DNA from: Linum tenue
Lineage: Eukaryota > Streptophyta > Magnoliopsida > Malpighiales > Linaceae
Direction: 5' to 3'
Length of the DNA: 64,000 nucleotides
NCBI GenBank assembly: GCA_946122785.1
Contig: CAMGYJ010000009.1
Coordinates: forward strand, 31,283,633-31,347,632
The stretch's first letter is position 1. Every line of letters begins with the position of its first letter. Of this stretch, positions 11,113 through 21,959 are shown in pieces. The notes beneath the pieces are model-generated. The model saw only the letters and a program-made list of their open reading frames with translations. It was not told the DNA's origin and made no database searches. The position numbers and the translations under genes are program-made.

Positions 11113-13359
11113 ATGAAAGCCTTTTTCCTCATCTCCCTCACCTTAATTACCACTTCATTATTCACCACCTTCTCTTTCTCCCATGAAGCATCAGAAGCTT
11201 CCGTGAAAACCGACTTGGAAACCTACATTGTGGTTGTAGAGAAACCAGATGGCCTACTAGAATCCAAGCTACACGACTGGTACACCACATTCCTCCCAGA
11301 AGCTACTTCAAGCTTAATTCCAAACCAACAACGGATCGTCCACTCCTACCACAATGTTATCACAGGCTTTGCTGCTAAGCTCACTCCGCAAGAGGCCAAA
11401 GCAATGGAACTGAAGGAAGGATTTATTTCAGCTAGAGTTGAGAGACCTGTCTCCCTTCACACAACCTTCACTCCCAAGTTCCTCGGCCTGCAACAGAATG
11501 TAGGAGGTTGGAAGTCCTCACATTACGGCGAGGGAGTGATCATTGGCCTGATCGACACGGGGATAAAGCACGATCACCCTTCTTTCTTCGACAAAGGCAT
11601 GCCTCCCCCGCCAGCCAAATGGAGAGGCAGGTGTGACTTCAATGGCAAGCGAACGTGTAACAACAAGCTTGTCGGTGCTAGAAACTTCATATGGGATGGG
11701 GATGCCCCGGTGGAGGCTATACCCCATGGGAGTCATACTGCATCGGAAGCTGCAGGGAGCCCTGTAGAAGCCGCCAATGTGTTTGGACAAGCGAACGGGA
11801 CAGCCATGGGGATCGCGCCAAAAGCCCACTTGGCAATGTACAAGGTCGGCATTGAGAGTAGCGCATTGGCAGCAATGGATGCAGCTATTGAGGAAGGCGT
11901 TGATGTGCTCTCAATCTCAATGAGTTACTCCAATGGTAGTGTACCTTTCTTCGACGACGTATTTGCATTGGGAGCATTTAGAGCCATCCAGAAGGGTATC
12001 TTTGTGAGCTGCTCTGCTGGAAATGGTGGACCTTCTCCGAATACAGTAACCAACGCCGCGCCATGGATTCTAACCGTCGGAGCAAGCACGATCGATAGAG
12101 AGATCAGGGCGACGGTTGAGTTGGGGAACAATGTGGAGCTCTATGGCCAATCCCTCTTCCAGCCTGAAGGCTTCCATTCAAAGCAGCTGCCACTTGTGGA
12201 CCCTGCTTCCAATGGTGAATCTGCAGCATTCTGTGAGAAAGGGTCACTGAAGAACATTGATGTTAAGGGCAAGATAGTCATATGCCAGGCAAGTTTTCCA
12301 GAGTGGAGAATCTTCCAGGGGCAAGAAGTTAAGGACAATGGGGGAGCAGGCATGATCTTGATCAATGGTGTTGAAGATGGTGACACTATTATTCCTGATG
12401 CTCATGTTCTCCCTGCATCATGCCTCGGTTACAAGGATGGATTGCTAGTCAAGGGTTACTTGAACTCCACGTCATCCCCAACCGCAGCAATATCATTCCA
12501 AGGTACCTTGATCGGCAAGTCGAAAATCGCTCCACAAGTCGCCTCGTTCTCCTCCCGAGGTCCTAGCCTGCTATCTCCCGGGATCCTGAAGCCGGACATC
12601 ATTGGCCCCGGGGTCAACATTCTGGCTGCTTGGGCGGAATCTGTCGACAATGCTACTAACTCATTCAACGTGGTCTCTGGAACTTCAATGGCTTGCCCAC
12701 ATCTGAGTGGAGTTGCAGCCCTCATCAAAAGTGCTCATCCGAATTGGTCCCCTGCAGCCATAAAGTCGGCCATCTTAACCACAGCTTACACGGGCGATCT
12801 CGGTGGCAGCCCGATCTCCAACGAGCAGAATGTTCCTGCTACCGTTTTCGACATGGGTTCGGGCCATGTGGACCCATCCAAGGCACTGAACCCCGGGCTG
12901 GTTTACGACATCGAACCGGATGACTACAATCCTTACCTCTGTGGGTTGGGTTACAGCGACAAGCAAGTGAGAACGATCGTGCAGCGAAAGGTGAATTGCT
13001 CATCTTCGATACCGGAGGCTCAGCTGAACTACCCGACATTCTCGATCTCGCTGGCTCCCGGTGATAATCAGACGTACACTAGAACGGTTACTAACGTTGG
13101 TCGGGCTAACTCGAGGTACATGAGCGTGGTTGTTACATGGAAAGGGATCATTGGTGTTGAAGTCACGCCTAATGAGATCGAGTTCAAGGAGGTGGGAGAG
13201 AAAGCGAGTTACTCTGTTACGTTTACTAGGTTGAGGAATGTGGCAACAAGTAACAGTAGTACTACTAGTTTTCGTCAAGGCTCCGTGGTCTGGTCTGGTC
13301 ATGATGATGATGGTGGTAAGTATGTGGTTACTAGCACCTTTGCGGTTGTCTTTGTTTGA
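11113..13359 (+). CDS. Subtilisin-like serine protease (SBT1 type), tandem copy 1
   Basis: An intronless gene of 748 residues; the ATG at 11113 is the first in frame and begins a signal peptide (hydrophobic FFLISLTLITTSLFTTF). An I9 inhibitor propeptide follows (YIVVVEKPDG to about residue 115). The catalytic triad is present: Asp148 (GLIDTGIKHDH), His205 (PHGSHTAS) and Ser525 (SGTSMACPH), with oxyanion Asn304 (SCSAGNGGPSP). A PA domain is inserted between Asn and Ser, and a fibronectin-III-like C-terminal domain ends with VTNVGRANS and a conserved hydrophobic tail. The product should be secreted and act in the apoplast or cell wall. Oddities: the usual GHGTHTAS is PHGSHTAS, and a loop after MYK lacks the two cysteines found in copy 2. 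The substrate is unknown; SBT1.2-like is the nearest family impression. Confidence 0.93.
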   Translation: MKAFFLISLTLITTSLFTTFSFSHEASEASVKTDLETYIVVVEKPDGLLESKLHDWYTTFLPEATSSLIPNQQRIVHSYHNVITGFAAKLTPQEAKAMELKEGFISARVERPVSLHTTFTPKFLGLQQNVGGWKSSHYGEGVIIGLIDTGIKHDHPSFFDKGMPPPPAKWRGRCDFNGKRTCNNKLVGARNFIWDGDAPVEAIPHGSHTASEAAGSPVEAANVFGQANGTAMGIAPKAHLAMYKVGIESSALAAMDAAIEEGVDVLSISMSYSNGSVPFFDDVFALGAFRAIQKGIFVSCSAGNGGPSPNTVTNAAPWILTVGASTIDREIRATVELGNNVELYGQSLFQPEGFHSKQLPLVDPASNGESAAFCEKGSLKNIDVKGKIVICQASFPEWRIFQGQEVKDNGGAGMILINGVEDGDTIIPDAHVLPASCLGYKDGLLVKGYLNSTSSPTAAISFQGTLIGKSKIAPQVASFSSRGPSLLSPGILKPDIIGPGVNILAAWAESVDNATNSFNVVSGTSMACPHLSGVAALIKSAHPNWSPAAIKSAILTTAYTGDLGGSPISNEQNVPATVFDMGSGHVDPSKALNPGLVYDIEPDDYNPYLCGLGYSDKQVRTIVQRKVNCSSSIPEAQLNYPTFSISLAPGDNQTYTRTVTNVGRANSRYMSVVVTWKGIIGVEVTPNEIEFKEVGEKASYSVTFTRLRNVATSNSSTTSFRQGSVVWSGHDDDGGKYVVTSTFAVVFV

Positions 13360-13650
13360 AGAGGAGTTTATATGTAACGAAGCCGCTTAAATTAAAGAAC
13401 ATCAATAAGATATCAGAGTTTCACATTACCCATCTGTTGTTGTTGGCAAGCAATCGGTTTGATTGAACAAATGATACAAGTGTCCAGGATGGTTTGGGAA
13501 GAACAGAACGAACAGAGGGAGCCAAAGTCCTCTCTCCTCCGTTTGATCGATTAACTGCCAAGGTTTCTACTTTGGGCCTGTTAGTACTTGAGGCCCATAC
13601 TGTTATAGTGTTTCCGTTGGGCTTAGCGTAGTTGCATTGTCCTTTTTTTA
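13360..13650 (+). other. 3' flank of subtilase 1
   Basis: 3' untranslated region and spacer; no further gene seen before the MULE-like element begins. Confidence 0.5.
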
Positions 13651-14209
13651 GGGTAAATCCAAGTTTGGTCACTTGGTTTACTAAAATGTATCCTGATTAG
13701 TCACTGAAAAAAATTAATATCAGTTTTGGTCACTAAAATTAGTTTAACGGTCCAAATTTGGTCACTCTCCGTTAGTCTCCGTCCAGCTCCGTTAATGAAG
13801 TCCGTTAAGTGCTTACATGGCAAACGAAATTGCCTAATCAGCCGAATTTAAGCCAAAAAATACTAAACCTAACCCGCCACATCATCACGAGCCGCTACGT
13901 CATCTTGCCCAACCCACCCGATGAACCGAACCCATGAATCTGTCATGCCTTATCGAGTTGCCCAACATCTACTCTTTCTCTCATCTAACCCAGCAGATCT
14001 ACAAACCCCCACCACCATCTCTCTTTTTCTTCTTCTTCTCCAAAATCATCTGGTCCAATCCCATCACCATATCTCTAAGCAACCTCCTGACTTAGATCTC
14101 TGCAACACCTCTCTTCCCTCAATTAATTCTCGCCAGTGACCCCACCAACCACGCCTCTCTTCTCCTCCCTTCGTCGCCGCCTTCGTCCTCCTCCTGCGCA
14201 AGTCACTAA

Positions 14210-15063
14210 GGGGTCGTTTGCTTCAAGGATTTGGTACATGGATTTGGTACCAAAAAACCAACTATCAAGGATTTAGGTACAATCCGTTGTTTGCTTGCAC
14301 CTTTTTTGGAGACCAAATCCGTGGGGCCTACGGATTTTAAGGGTCCAAATCCGTGGACCCCACGGACTTATAAATCCCACATGTTGATGTGGGATTTGGA
14401 ATATGGCATAAATCCTTGATGAGATTTTACCTATATACCCTCATGCACTTTTAATATTCCAAGGTTGCCCTCAAATTTAACTATTATACATTATAATTAA
14501 CAATAAATGAATAATATAAACGTTCAATTAATGTGCAAACATGAGTTAGATTTTTTATATCATTTCTTGTGTTCTAGTTTTCTTTGACCTTTTCATGGAA
14601 CGTGTAATTCTTTGTTCTCCCGATTCTAATATATGTTGTTATATGTTACTTTTGAAAAGGAGGACAAAGAATTGGTAATTGATTATGTTACGTTAAAAGT
14701 TAAAACGGAATTTTCTCGTTTATTATTATTGTCCATGTGGCAACATTATGCTTATTAGTATGTATTGTCCTTGTTTTGTGTACATATCATAAACATGTCA
14801 AACATATAGAAAATGATAGTAAGGTAATTTTGAAGTTTTGTCCTTGTTTTGTGTACATATCATAAACATGTCAAACATATAGAAAAGGGCAGTAATGTAA
14901 TTTTTGACTTCAAGTAGTAAATCCCACACCTTTAAATCCATGATAAAAACATCCCAACAAACAAATGATTGTTATAAATCCATGATGCCTCAAATCCTTG
15001 ATAAATCTTTGTGTTTTTAAATTACAAAACCCTCATTTTTAAATCCATGAAGCAAACGACCCC
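14210..15063. mobile_element. PIF/Harbinger (Tourist-like) MITE, TSD TAA
   Basis: Termini GGGGTCGTTTGCTTCAAGG and the reverse complement of the right end (GGGGTCGTTTGCTTCATGG) match at 22 of 23 bases. The 3-bp direct repeat TAA flanks both ends (14207-14209 and 15064-15066), as expected for PIF/Harbinger. Repeats of AAATCC occur near both ends. It has no coding capacity and is nested in the MULE-like element. Confidence 0.85.
14765..14910 (+). repeat. 73-bp tandem duplication inside the MITE
   Basis: The phrase TTGTCCTTGTTTTGTGTACA and the following AACATGTCAAACATATAGAAA occur twice at a 73-bp offset, starting at 14765 and 14838. They differ by a few bases only, so the duplication is recent. 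Confidence 0.85.
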
Positions 15064-16043
15064 TAAACCCAATTGCAGGAGATTCCAAATCTGGCCACCG
15101 CTATATGCTACGCTAATCTTCTCCGTTCCCTTGCGCTAAATGTTGTGCGGAAGAAATCATCTATCCCAAAAGATCTTCAATTGCAGGAGAATCCAAATCT
15201 GGCCAACGTCGGTTTCTCAACTACCAGGGCCTTCAGGAGGAGAGATGAGAAAGCTTTTGGCCGTTTTTTGGGCTTCACATAACAGGTGGGGTTCGAATCT
15301 CGTACAGGCTCGTCATCTGGCATTCCTAGGACACAGATTCAACAACAAATTGCCACGATGAAGGTGGCGACGGAGGTTCGAACACTCTGTCCCCTACAGA
15401 TGGCAACATCAGATTTTGGCGGTGGAGAAGAAAGTGAGGATGATGCTCCACGGTGGCAGAATTGGGGTCGACGATCGATTTGCAGAGCAGAGCTGGGCTC
15501 GAAGGCGGCAGAGAGCGGTTAACGACCCCATTTGCAAACCCGAGTTGGTGCTAGCTGGGGAAGATTTGTTGGGTTGTGCTTTGTTGGGTTTCGTCGAATT
15601 TCTGGAATCCATCTGATGGGCTTTTGTTTTGTTTTTGTTTGTTGGCGTGGACCTTTGTTGGTGAGCATGAAGATGGAGGAAGAGAGGGAGAAACAGAAGG
15701 CAGAGGAGGCGGATGAGAAGGTTCAGAGAGGTGGAGAAGGGTCAAGATGATCTAGTCGGGGAGGGTTAGGGTTTGTATTGGTTTGGGTAGACTGAGGTGG
15801 CGTGCTATAATGATGTGGTGGTCAGGTTTAGTATTTATGGGTTAAATCCAGCTGGCGAGGCAATTTCGTTTGCCACGTCAGCACTTAACGGACTCCATTG
15901 ACGGAGTTGGACGGAGACTAACGAAGAGTGACCAAACTTGGATCGTTAAACTAATCTTAGTGACCAAAATTGATATTAATTTTTTTCAGTGACTAAACAT
16001 GACCCATTTTAGTAAACCCAATTACCAAACTTGGCATTTACCC

Positions 16044-17176
16044 ATTTTTTATTATAAAAGTGATTTGAGTAAATATTAAAAAGTGGAGGCATGTTTTTGT
16101 AATTTGAAAAACACAAATTACTGGACCCAAATGGAAAAGTAAAAGTCGGTGGGTGCGTGAATGACAACCTCACAAATCCATATAAATACTTGATATGAGG
16201 CAACAATTTGTTCATATGATCTAATAACCCATACTCAGTTAACTGTACGGTCATCTATTATCATAAAAGTATTCACATACACTCGAATTAACATGGTTTT
16301 GATACTCCTTCTAAACCATCACATGAAATAAAAGAAGTATCGACCTAATCGTTCGGTTCAATAACAACTTGAACTTCCAAAAGATAGCAAACTTTTCCTA
16401 GTCATCAACTTCCACAAAATTGCAAGATAGCAATAAGGCAATGGAGCAAGGTGGTACTTTAATATCTATGCCCAGCCCATTCTTAACACCGAATCAGAAT
16501 GGATAGTATTCATTCATGAACGTTGCCCGAGACAGATTGAAGTTATATTTCCGAGTTATTGTCACGAGAGAACACAAGTGACCCAAAACAACCTGCCCTT
16601 CACACTCCAAATAACACAGCAGTTTATCCATCACCATCTATTATGAATTTATGAGCATGATTACACTTATCCCACGTAATTATTACTCAGCATATACCCT
16701 ACATAGTACATACCCTGTGAAATCCAAGCTAAGTCCAAAGCATTTTCAACCCATTATATGACAAAAACAAAAGTAGTTATGGAAGCATATTAGTAAGTTG
16801 AATAACGTTAAGACTTCAGCCAGCCATGCATGGAACATTTATGTGTGGAAGTAATCCTCATAGCAGAAAACCCCAGTTTCCAAATTCCCCACCTCTCAAA
16901 CCAGATAATAAACCAGTGAATAATGCAGCACTTTCTAACGTACAAGATAACGATTTGCCATATGGTACTCATTACTGCTTCCTTAACTATTATCATAAAC
17001 AGAAATTACACAGACAGTGCCTGCCACCTGCTGGTTTGTCTTTTACATAAGGAATGTCTCACTGATGCATCTTGCAGACAGTGACCCAAGTAGAGAGAGA
17101 TGGTTTTTAAACCCAAACCCTCTTCAGTAACGAGTTAAAAAGGGCCAAAAAATTACTTTTGACTGGCTTTGTCACT
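16044..17176. other. AT-rich spacer and promoter of subtilase 2
   Basis: No gene or clear repeat was seen between the MULE-like element and about 17040. From about 17049 the sequence (AATGTCTCACTGATGCATCT, TGACCC, TTTGTCAC) matches the promoter-proximal DNA of subtilase 1. Confidence 0.5.
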
Positions 17177-17184
17177 ATATATTG
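17177..17184 (+). promoter_or_regulatory. TATA box of subtilase 2
   Basis: TATATATT in the context GTCACTATATATTGATGATC, 81 bp before the start codon. Context and spacing agree with the TATA box of subtilase 1. Confidence 0.6.
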
Positions 17185-17264
17185 ATGATCAAGGTTCAAG
17201 TTCCAGTATCAGGAAGCAGCCTAAAGTTAAACCAACTTAGTCACTAAAAGAAAAACAAGTAAAA

Positions 17265-19514
17265 ATGAAAACCCTTTTCCTCATCTTCCTCACTTTAACT
17301 TCCGCATTCTTCTTCTCCTCCTTCTCTCAGGAGGCATCGGCTTCTGGATTAACCGACTTGGAAACCTACATTGTCTCTGTTGAGAAACCAGCAGGCCTAC
17401 TAGAATCCAATCTACATGACTGGTACACCACATTCCTCCCAGAGGCTACTACAAGCCTAAGCTCGAACCAACAACGAATCGTCCACTCCTACCGTAATGT
17501 GATCACAGGCTTTGCGGCTAGGCTCACACCACAGGAAGCCAAAGCAATGGAACAGAAGGAAGGCTTCATCTCGGCCCGAGTCCAACGATCTTTCCCACTA
17601 CACACAACCTTCACTCCCAAGTTTCTCGGCCTGCCACAGAATATTCTACGAGCTGGGAACGCCTCAAATTATGGAGAGGGAGTGATCATTGGGATGATTG
17701 ATTCGGGGATAAAGTATGATCACCCTTCTTTCTCCGACAAAGGCATGCCTCCCCCGCCTGCCAGATGGAGAGGCAGGTGTGACTTCAACGGCAAGCAAAC
17801 ATGTAACAACAAGCTCATTGGTGCTCGAAGCTTCGTCTCTACTGCTCGAGGTACCGATCTCCCGTGGGAAGAAGCCTACCATGGGAGTCATACTTCAGGG
17901 ATAGCTGCAGGGTGCCCTGTAGAAGGTGCCAACGTGTTTGGACAAGCGAATGGGACAGCCACGGGGATCGCGCCTAGAGCCCATGTGGCAATGTACAAGG
18001 CCTGTGCAGTGTCCTGCTACGATGGTGACTTATTGGCAGCAATCGATGCTGCTATTGATGATGGCGTTGATCTGCTGTCAATCTCCATTGGACCTGAATC
18101 TCCTTTTCCATTCTACTACGACGTGATTGCATTGGGTGCATTTAGAGCCATTCAAAAGGGTATCTTTGTGAGCTGCTCAGCTGGAAATGATGGACCTTAT
18201 CCGAGTACAGTAACCAACGATGCGCCATGGATTCTAACCGTCGGAGCGAGCACGATCGATAGGGAGATCAGAGCTACGGTGAAGTTGGGGAACAATGTGG
18301 AGCTCCATGGCCAATCCCTCTTCCAGCCTAAAGACTTCCATCCACGGCAGCCACTCCCAATCGTCCATCCTGCTGCAATTAGCAATAATGAATCAGCAGC
18401 AGTTTGTGAGAAAGGGTCACTGAAGAACATTGATGTTAAAGGCAAGATAGTCATATGCCACATGGGACAATTGAGAATCGAGGATAAGGGTAAAGAAGTG
18501 AAGGACAATGGTGGCGCAGCCATGATCGTGTTCAACGAGCAGGATGATGGATACACTACTCTTGCTACAGCCAACGTCCTTCCCGCATCACACATCAGTT
18601 ACAAGGATGGATTGGTACTAAAAAATTACTTGATATCCACGCAATCTCCCACTGCAACAATCTCATTCCAAGGTACCTTGATTGGCAAGTCACAACCTGC
18701 TCCACAAATGGCCTCCTTCTCTTCCCGAGGTCCTAGCACGCAATCTCCGGGGATCCTGAAGCCCGACATAGTTGGCCCCGGGCTCAACATTCTGTCTGCT
18801 TGGGGAGTCTCAATCGACGAAGCTACGAACCCATTCAATGTGATCTCAGGAACTTCAATGTCATGCCCACATTTGAGTGGAGTTGCAGCTCTGATCAAGA
18901 GTGCTCATCCAGATTGGTCCCCTGCAGCTATCAAGTCGGCCATTTTGACCACTGCCTACACCGCTGATCTCAATGGCAACCCGATCTCCACCGAGCAGAA
19001 TGTTTCTGCCACAGTGTTCGACAGGGGTTCGGGTCATGTCCACACATTGAGGGCATTGAACCCTGGTCTGGTTTATGATATCGAGCCGGATGATTACATT
19101 CCTTACCTCTGTGGGTTGGGTTACAGCGAGCAGCAGGTGAGATATATCGTGCAGAGAAAGGTGAATTGCTCGACTCCAACTTTGATACCGGGGGCTCAGC
19201 TGAACTACCCAACATTTTCGATGGTATTGGGTGCCGGTGATCAGATGACTTACACTCGAACTGTTACTAATGTGGGTCGGCCTTTCTCGACGTACATCAG
19301 TAAGGTTTTGTCGCCTCAAGGGGTTGCTGTCAAAGTCATGCCTAGTGTGATCAGGTTCAAAGACCTCAACGACAAAGCGAGCTACACTGTGACATTTACC
19401 AGGTTGGAGAATGTGACGAGAAGCAGTATCATTGGCCAAGGTTCCTTGGTCTGGAACTCCATTGGTGATGATGGATACAAGGTCGTGAGTACTATTGCTG
19501 TCGTCTTTGTTTGA
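17265..19514 (+). CDS. Subtilisin-like serine protease (SBT1 type), tandem copy 2
   Basis: An intronless gene of 749 residues, in the same orientation as copy 1 and starting 3.9 kb after it ends. The start codon is the ATG at 17265, followed by a signal peptide (LFLIFLTLTSAFFFSSF). The I9 propeptide, peptidase S8, PA and fibronectin-III-like domains are in the usual order. Catalytic residues are Asp146 (GMIDSGIKYDH), His206 (YHGSHTSG), Asn308 (SCSAGNDGPYP) and Ser531 (SGTSMSCPH). It keeps the paired-cysteine loop (CAVSCYDGDL) missing in copy 1. The product should be a secreted protease of the extracellular space. High similarity in coding and promoter DNA shows a tandem duplication. Both copies share the altered HGSH motif, so that change predates the duplication. 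Confidence 0.94.
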   Translation: MKTLFLIFLTLTSAFFFSSFSQEASASGLTDLETYIVSVEKPAGLLESNLHDWYTTFLPEATTSLSSNQQRIVHSYRNVITGFAARLTPQEAKAMEQKEGFISARVQRSFPLHTTFTPKFLGLPQNILRAGNASNYGEGVIIGMIDSGIKYDHPSFSDKGMPPPPARWRGRCDFNGKQTCNNKLIGARSFVSTARGTDLPWEEAYHGSHTSGIAAGCPVEGANVFGQANGTATGIAPRAHVAMYKACAVSCYDGDLLAAIDAAIDDGVDLLSISIGPESPFPFYYDVIALGAFRAIQKGIFVSCSAGNDGPYPSTVTNDAPWILTVGASTIDREIRATVKLGNNVELHGQSLFQPKDFHPRQPLPIVHPAAISNNESAAVCEKGSLKNIDVKGKIVICHMGQLRIEDKGKEVKDNGGAAMIVFNEQDDGYTTLATANVLPASHISYKDGLVLKNYLISTQSPTATISFQGTLIGKSQPAPQMASFSSRGPSTQSPGILKPDIVGPGLNILSAWGVSIDEATNPFNVISGTSMSCPHLSGVAALIKSAHPDWSPAAIKSAILTTAYTADLNGNPISTEQNVSATVFDRGSGHVHTLRALNPGLVYDIEPDDYIPYLCGLGYSEQQVRYIVQRKVNCSTPTLIPGAQLNYPTFSMVLGAGDQMTYTRTVTNVGRPFSTYISKVLSPQGVAVKVMPSVIRFKDLNDKASYTVTFTRLENVTRSSIIGQGSLVWNSIGDDGYKVVSTIAVVFV

Positions 19515-19885
19515 TCCAAGAGTTTATGGGAGTGAGCCACTTAAATAAAGGATGTCCGTAAGAGAGTGGAAGTTCATATTAATTACCTCTATTTGTTGTT
19601 GTTGTAATCGGTTTTAATGTTGTAGTTTCCATGTCTGGAACTGCTGTACAATGTAGCTTTACTACTGTATGGCTCCATCGTTATCCCATTCTTAATGAAT
19701 CAATCGTTTGTGATTATTAATCAGTCATTGCTAGAACCTTTCAGCTGTGAAATCGATCCTTATTGGAACCGTTAATTAATATATAAAAGCCTAGGTTTGA
19801 GTTACTATTCATTAGTGGCTCTCACACTCCTCCAAGTGCAAGTGGGAAAATTCAAAGTCTTTCTTTTACCCCACTCTCCATAGGA

Positions 19886-20270
19886 AACGGTGGTGGGTAA
19901 CAACTTAGGATCCCGCCAAAAGTATTTCGAGATGAGCTGCAAAATGGTGGCAAAAGCGATGATTTGTGCAAAAAGCCATAGACAAAAACCTAGCGAACAA
20001 TAACTAAACACAAAGTCAATGATTTGTGCAAAAAGCCATAGCCGAAAACATAGCGAACAATAACAAAACATAAAGGCGATGATTTGTGCAAAAAACCATA
20101 AATGAAAATCTAGCGAACAATAACTAAACACATAGACGAAAATCTAGCGAACAATAACGAAAATCTAGCGAAAGACTTTGAATTTTCCCATAGGCGATGA
20201 TTTGCCCACCATTTTACAGTCCATCTCGAAATACTGTCGGCGGAATCCTAAGTTGTTCCCCACCATCGCT
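19886..20270. repeat. Inverted-repeat arms around the tandem repeat
   Basis: Arm 19886-19950 (TAACAACTTAGGATCCCGCC, TATTTCGAGATGAGCTGC) is the imperfect reverse complement of arm 20206-20270 (CCATCTCGAAATACTG, GGAATCCTAAGTTGTTCC). A second pair lies at about 19843-19867 and 20168-20190 (GGGAAAATTCAAAGTCTTT and its complement). The arms enclose the 62-bp tandem repeat. Confidence 0.8.
19955..20170 (+). repeat. About 62-bp tandem repeat in copy A
   Basis: The unit GATGATTTGTGCAAAAAGCC followed by an ATAGACAAAAACCTAGCGAACAATAAC-type phrase recurs at about 19957, 20019 and 20081, with two further partial units. The same unit is present in copy B on the opposite strand. Confidence 0.8.
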
Positions 20271-21959
20271 TCCCAAGGCCGCTACCACGTTTTGTATCGG
20301 GACCGAGTTTTATCCTCTTTAGTGTTTTTTTCTTTCTCTTTTTCTTTTTGTTGAGCATGATCACAATTGAACCCAATGTCGCTACCGAAAATCAATATCA
20401 TATCTACTCAATGTTGGCGAGTTTTGTATCAGGACCGAGTTTCGTTCGCTTTAGTGTTTTTTCATTCATTTTTACCTTTTTGTTGAGCATGATCACAATT
20501 GAACCCAAATCCATGGGTATCCAACCTAATTCGTTCCGGTCAAAGCGACTTGAAACAGACTTTAGCATTTATAAATTTCTCTTTTCTTCTTCTTTTGGTT
20601 GGGAAGACAATTGAACCTGAATCTAAGGTTTTGACGAGTGTTGTATTGTGAGCGATGTTTATCCGCTTTTGTAGTTGGCAGGTTGGACCAAGCGTTATTA
20701 AAAAATTGTTCAAAGCGAATTGAACACATTGTTGACCAGCTTTAGATCGAAAGCGAGTTTTGTACGCTTTAATGTTTTTTTATTTCTCATTTTCCTTTTC
20801 GTTGAGAATGACAATTGAACTCTGACACATTGTTGACACATTTCGTATCGAGAGTGATTTTTATTTGCTTTTGTAATTGTCAGGTTGGGTAAATTGTGAA
20901 TTTGTTAAAATGGGTCGACCTGGTCAAAGCGAGTTGAATGCAGTGTTGATAGTTTGGGGTCATGAGCGAGTTTTATCCATTTTAGTAATTTTTTTATCTT
21001 TTCCCTTTTGATTGAGAATGACAAATGAGTGCAAACACATGAGTATACAACCTAATTCGACCCGACCAAAGCGACTTGAACCCAATTTTACAGGTTTTTG
21101 GCGGGAGCGAGTTTTATCTGTTTTTGTAATTGGCGTGTTGTGTTAGGTGTGAATTTTTCCAAAACTCGGTCCAATTTGGTCAAAGTGAGTTGAACTTGGT
21201 GTTGACGAGTTTTGAGTCGGTAGCGAGTTTTAGATTTAGTGTTTTTCATTTCGCTTTTTCCTTTTGTTTAATAAAGACAACTGAACCCAAATCCATGTGT
21301 ATCCAACATAATTTGACCCGATCAATGCAAGTTGAACCTTCTCAAACCTGCAATTAGTCCAAAAATTTCATAAAGAAGAACCACGATGACCTCAAACCAA
21401 AAAAAAAAACCCAAAATAGTACGACTATGTTTGATCCGAATTTTAGAAGTTTTATGTTTCAAAATTTGAAGCCAAACCATACACCTCTAAAGTTTCGCTT
21501 TTTAAAAAGCTTAAGTTTGCGTAACTTAAAAGCACAGGTTTCGATTTTAAAATACAAAATTGTACTTTAACATATATTATTCAGTTTCTAAAAAATATAA
21601 TTTTCTTTCATTTATATCATTATAAAAAATAAATTGAAAAATAGTATTATTTAATATGAAATAAATCTAACGTGATCCATTTTAAATTTTTATTTTTATT
21701 TTTAGAATTTGTATTCATATTTTATGTTAGACATATTTTTAAGTCAATTTCCATTACCTCTTATATTAAAAAGTAATTCTGATAGTTTTTCATCTAAGCA
21801 CTCAATAGTTTTTTTTTAAATACTTCTTGAATAGATCCAGAGAAGCTGCTTCATTATGCAAAAGTTACAGTAGAATCAATTACTAGCCATACAAGTTTAA
21901 ACATTAGCGTCATGAAAAAAGTTTAAGCATAAATAAGGTCTGCCGGGGTAAGGTCTGCC

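Larger units (their letters stand above)
13651..16043. mobile_element. Non-autonomous MULE-like element with about 210-bp terminal inverted repeats
   Basis: The left end (GGGTAAATCCAAGTTTGGTC) and the reverse complement of the right end (GGGTAAATGCCAAGTTTGGT) continue as matching sequence for about 210 bp, with shared blocks such as CACTGAAAAAAATTAATATC, AGTTTAACG, CGTTAGTCTCCGTCCA and GGCAAACGAAATTGCC. Flanking 9-mers (CTTTTTTTA and ATTTTTTAT) are only a partial match to a MULE 9-bp duplication. No transposase is encoded; the interior holds CT-rich and Ser/Arg-coding-like stretches with no recognised domain, and a nested MITE at 14210-15063. It separates the two subtilases. Confidence 0.75.
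19773..21940 (+). repeat. Unclassified 2.2-kb repeat family, copy A
   Basis: Starts near TTAATATATAAAAGCCTAGG and continues with TAGTGGCTCTCACACTCCTC and CAAGTGCAAGTGGG. The same order of phrases is found in copy B (46213-46910 plus 54333 to about 56437). The body is a chain of degenerate units built around GCGAGTTTTATC, TTTTTCCTTTTGTTGAG and CAATTGAACCCAA, ending near CCAGAGAAGCTGCTTCATT and CATAAATAA. No ORF with a recognisable domain. I see no convincing TIR or target duplication, so the class is unknown; a Helitron-like or decayed non-autonomous element is possible. Confidence 0.7.

Noticed and set aside
19805..20131. 108-codon minus-strand ORF with repeated hydrophobic segments
   Set aside because: It is a translation of the 62-bp tandem repeat; the apparent membrane segments come from the repeat unit.
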